Part shown: in pieces, positions 60,290-64,000 of the stretch
Numbering within the stretch: position 1 is the stretch's first letter
Layout: each line of letters opens with the position of its first letter
Assembly: GCA_029582165.1 (NCBI GenBank)
Contig: CM055877.1
Coordinates: 5,943,855 to 6,007,854, forward strand
DNA from: Portulaca oleracea
Lineage: Eukaryota > Streptophyta > Magnoliopsida > Caryophyllales > Portulacaceae
Length of the DNA: 64,000 bases
Direction: 5' to 3'
Program-made: the position numbers and the translations under genes
Notes under the pieces: model-generated
What the model saw: only the letters and a program-made list of their open reading frames with translations
Databases searched by the model: none
What the model was told of the DNA's origin: nothing

Positions 60290-60700
60290 AGCGGCCGTCA
60301 TCGGGCCCTAACAATACATGACATCACCGCCGCCGCTAATACGCGACACTTCATCAACGGCCGGCCATCGCCCTAACAATACATGACATCAGCCGCCGCT
60401 AATACGCGACACTTCATCAACACGGCCGTCATCGCCCTAACAATACATGACATCAGCCGCCGCTAATACGCGACACTTCATCAAATGGCCGTCCATCGCC
60501 CTAACAATACATGACATCACCGTCCGGCTAATACGCGACACTTCATCAACGGCCGTCGCCATCGGGCCCTAACAATACATGACATCTGCCGTCGCCGTGC
60601 TATTACGCGACACTTCATCAACAGCGGCCGTCATCGGGCCCTAACAATACATGACATCAGCCGTCGCCGGGCTAGTACGCGACACTCCATCAACAACGGC
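60290..60700 (+). repeat. Tandem repeat, ~64-bp unit
   Basis: About six to seven units of CGGCCGTCATCGGGCCCTAACAATACATGACATC... followed by GCTAATACGCGACACTTCATC. Neighbouring units differ mainly by small indels in the GGGCC and CCGCCG parts. Confidence 0.92.
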
Positions 60701-60945
60701 CATCATCGGGCCTTCACAATGCGATGGCGGCCATCGTCGGGCCTTCACAATGCGACGAGGGCCAGCATCGGGCCTTCACAATGCGATAGCGGCCATCATC
60801 TGGCCGTCACACGCGCGATGGCGGCCATCATCGGCCTTCACAATGCGATGGCGCCATCGTCGGGCCTTTACACGCGGCGAGGCCATTGTCCGCCTTCACA
60901 ATGCGACAAGGGCCATCATCGGGCCTTCACAATGCGATGAACATC
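60700..60945 (+). repeat. Tandem repeat, ~32-bp unit
   Basis: About eight units of GGCCATCATCGGGCCTTCACAATGCGATG, evidently derived from half of the preceding 64-bp unit. It lies between the coding region and the 3' LTR. Confidence 0.9.
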
Positions 60946-61062
60946 GTATCGACATCGACGCAGGACCCAGCTTCCAAGCGTCAACCAGCTTCAGAACAGG
61001 CTTCTGATTCATATCCAAGATCATCAAGACTACTTTGATCATCGTTTTACTCAAACTCGATC

Positions 61063-61078
61063 AAAGTGGGGGCTATCT
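61063..61078 (+). other. Polypurine tract region of the Tat-type element
   Basis: CAAAGTGGGGGCTATC immediately before the 3' LTR. Confidence 0.75.
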
Positions 61079-62182
61079 GTAGACGCTGAATTTTGTATCA
61101 GTATTTTAGTACTAGTTTTAAAAAATAAGCTAGCCGAATAGTTTAGTAGCATGCAAACCCATTTCTTTTCTAGCCCGAAAGCAAACAAAATAGCCCAGCA
61201 AATTACGGTCCAAACCGTCTGAGTTCTGGAAGGCCAAAAGCCTGCTTGAGCTGGGCAGGAACCCGTCTGGGTTCCTTGGGCCAAAGCCTGACTCAGCTCA
61301 GCAGGAACCCGTCTGGGTTCCTGGGCTGAGAGTAACGCGGCGACTAAGCCTAAAACCCTAAAACGCACCCCCTTGCCTCCCTCATTCCACTATAAATTAA
61401 ACCCTTTTCTCCCTTCCATAAACACACCAGAATATACTAGGAGTATTGACACTAGTATATTCTCTCTCTTCTCTCCCCTTTGCATGCTACTTCACTAAAG
61501 GTTAGCGTAATTCTTGTATTAATGTATATAATGTAATTTTATTTTCTTTTTCTTTCGTTTCTTTGCATGACATTAATGATAAACTCGTGAAATTTATTCA
61601 GTTCCTCCCTCTTTTTCAATCTTTCGCTTTAATTTAATTCTAGTAGAGTCTATTCGTTTGAATAGGCGGGTTTGACGATTTTGATTGTCAAATTCGTAAC
61701 CTTACCCCCGAATCCATCCTTGGGTTCGTAGGCCGGAGTCTATTTCTTTAACGGTTTGTTGTTTTTCTCCTAAAATTCAACTGGCGACTCTCTTCTGCAC
61801 CTTGTTTTCTTCCTTTTCTTTTTTAGGGTTTCTATGACTTTTCTTTACGTTTATTCGAGAACCCAGACGGGTTCCTCACCTTTCTCTTTTCTTTTTTTTT
61901 CCTTTTGTTTTCCTTTTCGTGGGGTTTAACAGTCAAGAACCCGTCTTGGTTCCGCCACGAACCCAGACGGGTTCCTGGTTGTTTTTCCCTCCTTTTTGTT
62001 TCTTTTTTTCTTCTTTCCCTAAAGGTAAACCTCGAGTACTAAATCGTTTTTTAATCTGTTAACTCAAATTTATTCTTAAAAGTTCAACCTTATTTAAGGT
62101 TAAGCAATCCTAGTCGGCTCCCAATCATACTTTTAAGTAGCGCCGCGAAAAAGGTCATCGGCCGAATTTTTCGGGGTCTACA
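61079..62182 (+). repeat. 3' LTR of the Tat-type element
   Basis: 1104 bp. Contains two perfect GAACCCGTCTGGGTTC palindromes (about 61259 and 61306), both damaged in the 5' LTR. Confidence 0.92.
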
Positions 62183-63300
62183 CCAACAAAAGAGCAATGG
62201 ACGAAAACGGATCCTCTGGAGGCAGAAACACTGAAGGCGGTAAAGAAAAAACACGGGAACGAATTGTTGTGCAGAGGACACATCCTACAAACCCTCTCTA
62301 ACCGTCTGTACGAGTTGTATGTATCTGTCAAGTCACCAAGGCAGATCTGGAAAGCCCTTGAAGAGAAATACAACACAGAAAGAGAAGGTACTGACAAATT
62401 TATTATGATGAAGTACTTTGACTTTAAGATGTTAGATGATGTTCCCATTTTGGACCAAGTGCATGTTGCAGGTCCTTGTCAATAGACTTCATGATCTTCA
62501 AGTCACAATTTCAGAGTCACTTCAAGTAGGTGCCGATTATTGCAAAATTTCCAACCGCTTGGAATGACTACGGGAAGAAACTTCTGCATATGACAGAAGA
62601 ATTCACTGTTGAGAAAAAACTCAAGCATCTCAGGATTGAGGAGGAAAATCGTGAAAGAGATGTCGTGTATTTAACGAACAGTTCAAAGGTGAATGTCGTG
62701 ATAGAAGAAAAGTCTAACAAGAACAAGTCGCTCAAGGCAAAGAAGGACAAGTCCAATTTCAAAGGAAAGGGCACTAAGGGATCAAAGAAACATAATAGTC
62801 ATTGTTACTATTGTAAGGGCAAGGGTCATTACATCAAGGATTGCAAGAAGATGAAGGTTGATCTTGCAGCAAAGAATGGAGATTCTTCCAAGGCTAACAT
62901 GGTAGAGGAAAATATGAAGGACTTGATTGCCATGGTATCAAACCTTAATCTAAATATGATTACTGAGGTAAATATGGCTAACATAGGCAAGCCTTCTGGT
63001 TGGTGGTATGACACAGGTGCCTCTATTCATGTTTGTTATGGCAGGTCACAATTTAAAACTTATGAAGTTGTGGCAGATCGTGAGGTCCTCATGGGGAACA
63101 ACACTCCGACCAAAGTCCTTGGATTAGGAACGGTAGAGTTGAACTTCACATCAGGGAGGAAACTCGCGTTGGTGAATGTCTTTCATGTTCCATATATGAG
63201 GAAGAATCTTGTTTCAGGAAATATTCTGAATAAGAAGGGATTTGTAGTTGTAGTAGGTTCAAATCAGATTGTTATTACTAAGAACATTGTGTTTGTTTGA

Positions 63301-63470
63301 AAAGGTTATGATTGTGAGGGCATGTTTAGACTAAGTCTGAATGAAATAAATGAAGTACCTAGTTCTGCTTATCTTGTTGATTCTTATTCAGTTTGGCATG
63401 CAAGGCTAGGTGTAAACACAATAAAAGTCAGTTCAATTCAGAACAATTTTCAGTGGTCTTGAGAAAGCTC
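63301..63470 (+). pseudogene. Copia tail after the protease frame
   Basis: After a stop at 63298-63300, codons such as FRLSLNEINEVPSSAYLVDS and VWHARLG (GAG-pre-integrase region) continue to about 63415, so the polyprotein is broken by that stop and then truncated. Confidence 0.6.
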
Positions 63471-63676
63471 CTCGCGGATCTGACAGTCCAGTGCAACTGA
63501 AAACCTCGCGGATTTGTCAGTTTAGTCCAACTTAAAATCTTGCGGATCTGTCAGTCCAGTCCAGCTTAAGATTTGGCGGATCTGTCAGTTCAGTCCAGCT
63601 GAAAATCTCGCGGATCTGCCAGATCAAGCCCAGTAGAAGTCCGCGGATCTGTCAGTCTAGCCCAAGCAGAATCTCA
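63471..63676 (+). repeat. Tandem repeat, 34-bp unit x 6
   Basis: Six units of CTCGCGGATCTGTCAGTCCAG followed by TCCAGCTGAAAAT-like text, period 34 bp, 75-90% alike by eye. It sits abruptly inside the truncated Copia sequence. Confidence 0.9.
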
Positions 63677-64000
63677 CGGATTACCTTCTTTTTTTAATTG
63701 TCGCGGTTATTATTTCTGGTCATGTAACAACCCGGGAACAATCTCTTCTTAATACTTGTTAATTAGCGTGTTTAACCAAGATTAAAAATTAATTCACAGA
63801 ATACTTAAGCGCGTGCTCTTTTATTTTATTAACCAGTGTACGTTTTTGCAGGACTTGAACAGCGCAACGATCGGCTTAAACCCTGCCCGGTTCAACTTCT
63901 TAGAATTTTTCTTCTCGACAATTTGCAAGATATTCTAGGTTGTTCAAATTCTTTTACCGGAACCTGTATTTATTTTTTTGGGTTCTCCTTCCTTTATCGA
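63677..64000. other. Unassigned right edge
   Basis: TGTAACAACCCGGG at 63724 has the look of an LTR start (TGTAAC-CCGG), but no partner is in the window. Confidence 0.3.

Larger units (their letters stand above)
51534..62182 (+). mobile_element. Tat/Ogre-lineage LTR element without gag-pol, nested in Copia
   Basis: LTRs 51534-52614 and 61079-62182 begin TGTAGACGCTGAATTTTG and end TTTCGGGGTCTACA. The duplication CCAAC is at 51529-51533 and 62183-62187. The primer-binding site TGGCGACTCCACTAGGGA starts at 52618 (tRNA-Arg type, as in Tat/Ogre elements). The purine tract CAAAGTGGGGGC precedes the 3' LTR. The 8.5-kb interior has no gag, protease, RT or integrase that I can read. It holds an antisense plant-mobile-domain gene, a palindromic motif array and tandem repeats. 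It must have moved with enzymes from another element. Confidence 0.92.
51367..63300 (+). pseudogene. Copia gag-protease gene split by a Tat-type element
   Basis: The 5' part (51367-51533) reads MADSEMFIVMNQDLVRLDKF, FDGANFMRWKDKIMFML and so on to LPNPT. The frame resumes after the second CCAAC at 62188 and includes LYVSVKSPRQIWKALEEKYN. A lesion near 62480-62530 separates it from the 256-codon frame 62530-63300, which contains the zinc knuckle CYYCKGKGHYIKDC and protease active site WWYDTGASIHVC (intact D-T-G), then VPYMRKNLVSGNIL. Downstream integrase and RT are not present before the window ends, apart from a few broken codons after 63300. Confidence 0.85.

Noticed and set aside
60651..61007. 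118-aa plus-strand frame
   Set aside because: It is translation of the 32-bp tandem repeat and adjacent sequence, with repeated peptide text and no independent support.

Overview
This window is nuclear DNA of a flowering plant, most likely a eudicot. The evidence is GT-AG introns, Stowaway and hAT MITEs, Copia elements primed by initiator Met-tRNA, a Cassandra-type 5S-derived LTR, a Tat/Ogre-lineage element and several plant-specific gene families. I cannot name the species. No rRNA operon, tRNA gene or CRISPR array was seen. By my reading more than two thirds of the window is mobile DNA, much of it nested.

Ordinary genes are few. On the plus strand a multi-exon gene (3462-6582) encodes a protein with two alpha-crystallin/HSP20-like regions joined by acidic and lysine-rich linkers; its first exon is duplicated in tandem. 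On the minus strand a two-exon gene (8960-9258) encodes a small secreted cysteine-rich peptide. Its paralogue at 21963-22577 has the same architecture but is cut by a hAT MITE. The 3' exons of an S28 Pro-X carboxypeptidase-like gene lie at 24559-25711 (minus). An arabinogalactan-like, GPI-anchored proline-rich protein gene (34547-35260, minus) is interrupted by one in-frame stop codon.

Mobile DNA, left to right: a Copia gag scrap (1.5-1.9 kb); many Stowaway-type MITEs; a hAT MITE family with 8-bp target duplications (10961-11258, 22179-22467); a decayed minus-strand Copia element (12178-21729, duplication TAACT) holding a same-family solo LTR (duplication GATTC); a hAT element with a Stowaway inside it (23316-23742); a Cassandra-like solo LTR (26319-27275, duplication TATAT) whose 5S-derived segment is split by another solo LTR (duplication GGGTG); CACTA and LINE fragments (28.2-30.3 kb); a foldback element between (TA)n tracts that holds a hAT element which in turn holds a Mutator-like MITE (30741-33072); a Copia RT-RNase H scrap (36.2-37.5 kb); a Copia LTR-body-LTR-body array (37492-45087); a gypsy element lacking its polymerase (45088-49237, minus); and a Copia element (50949-63300) whose gag is split by a 10.6-kb Tat/Ogre-type element (51534-62182, duplication CCAAC).

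The most unusual part is that Tat-type element. It keeps both LTRs, a tRNA-Arg-type primer-binding site and a polypurine tract, but I find no gag or pol. Its only coding content is an antisense, intron-containing plant-mobile-domain gene, with an antisense TATA box upstream, dozens of copies of a palindromic motif of the form GAACCC-AGAC-GGGTTC, and a hypervariable tandem-repeat block before the 3' LTR. Clusters of short GC-rich palindromes of different sequence also occur in the LTRs of several unrelated elements here. The host Copia around it has a perfect 17-bp inverted repeat placed exactly where the primer-binding site should be.
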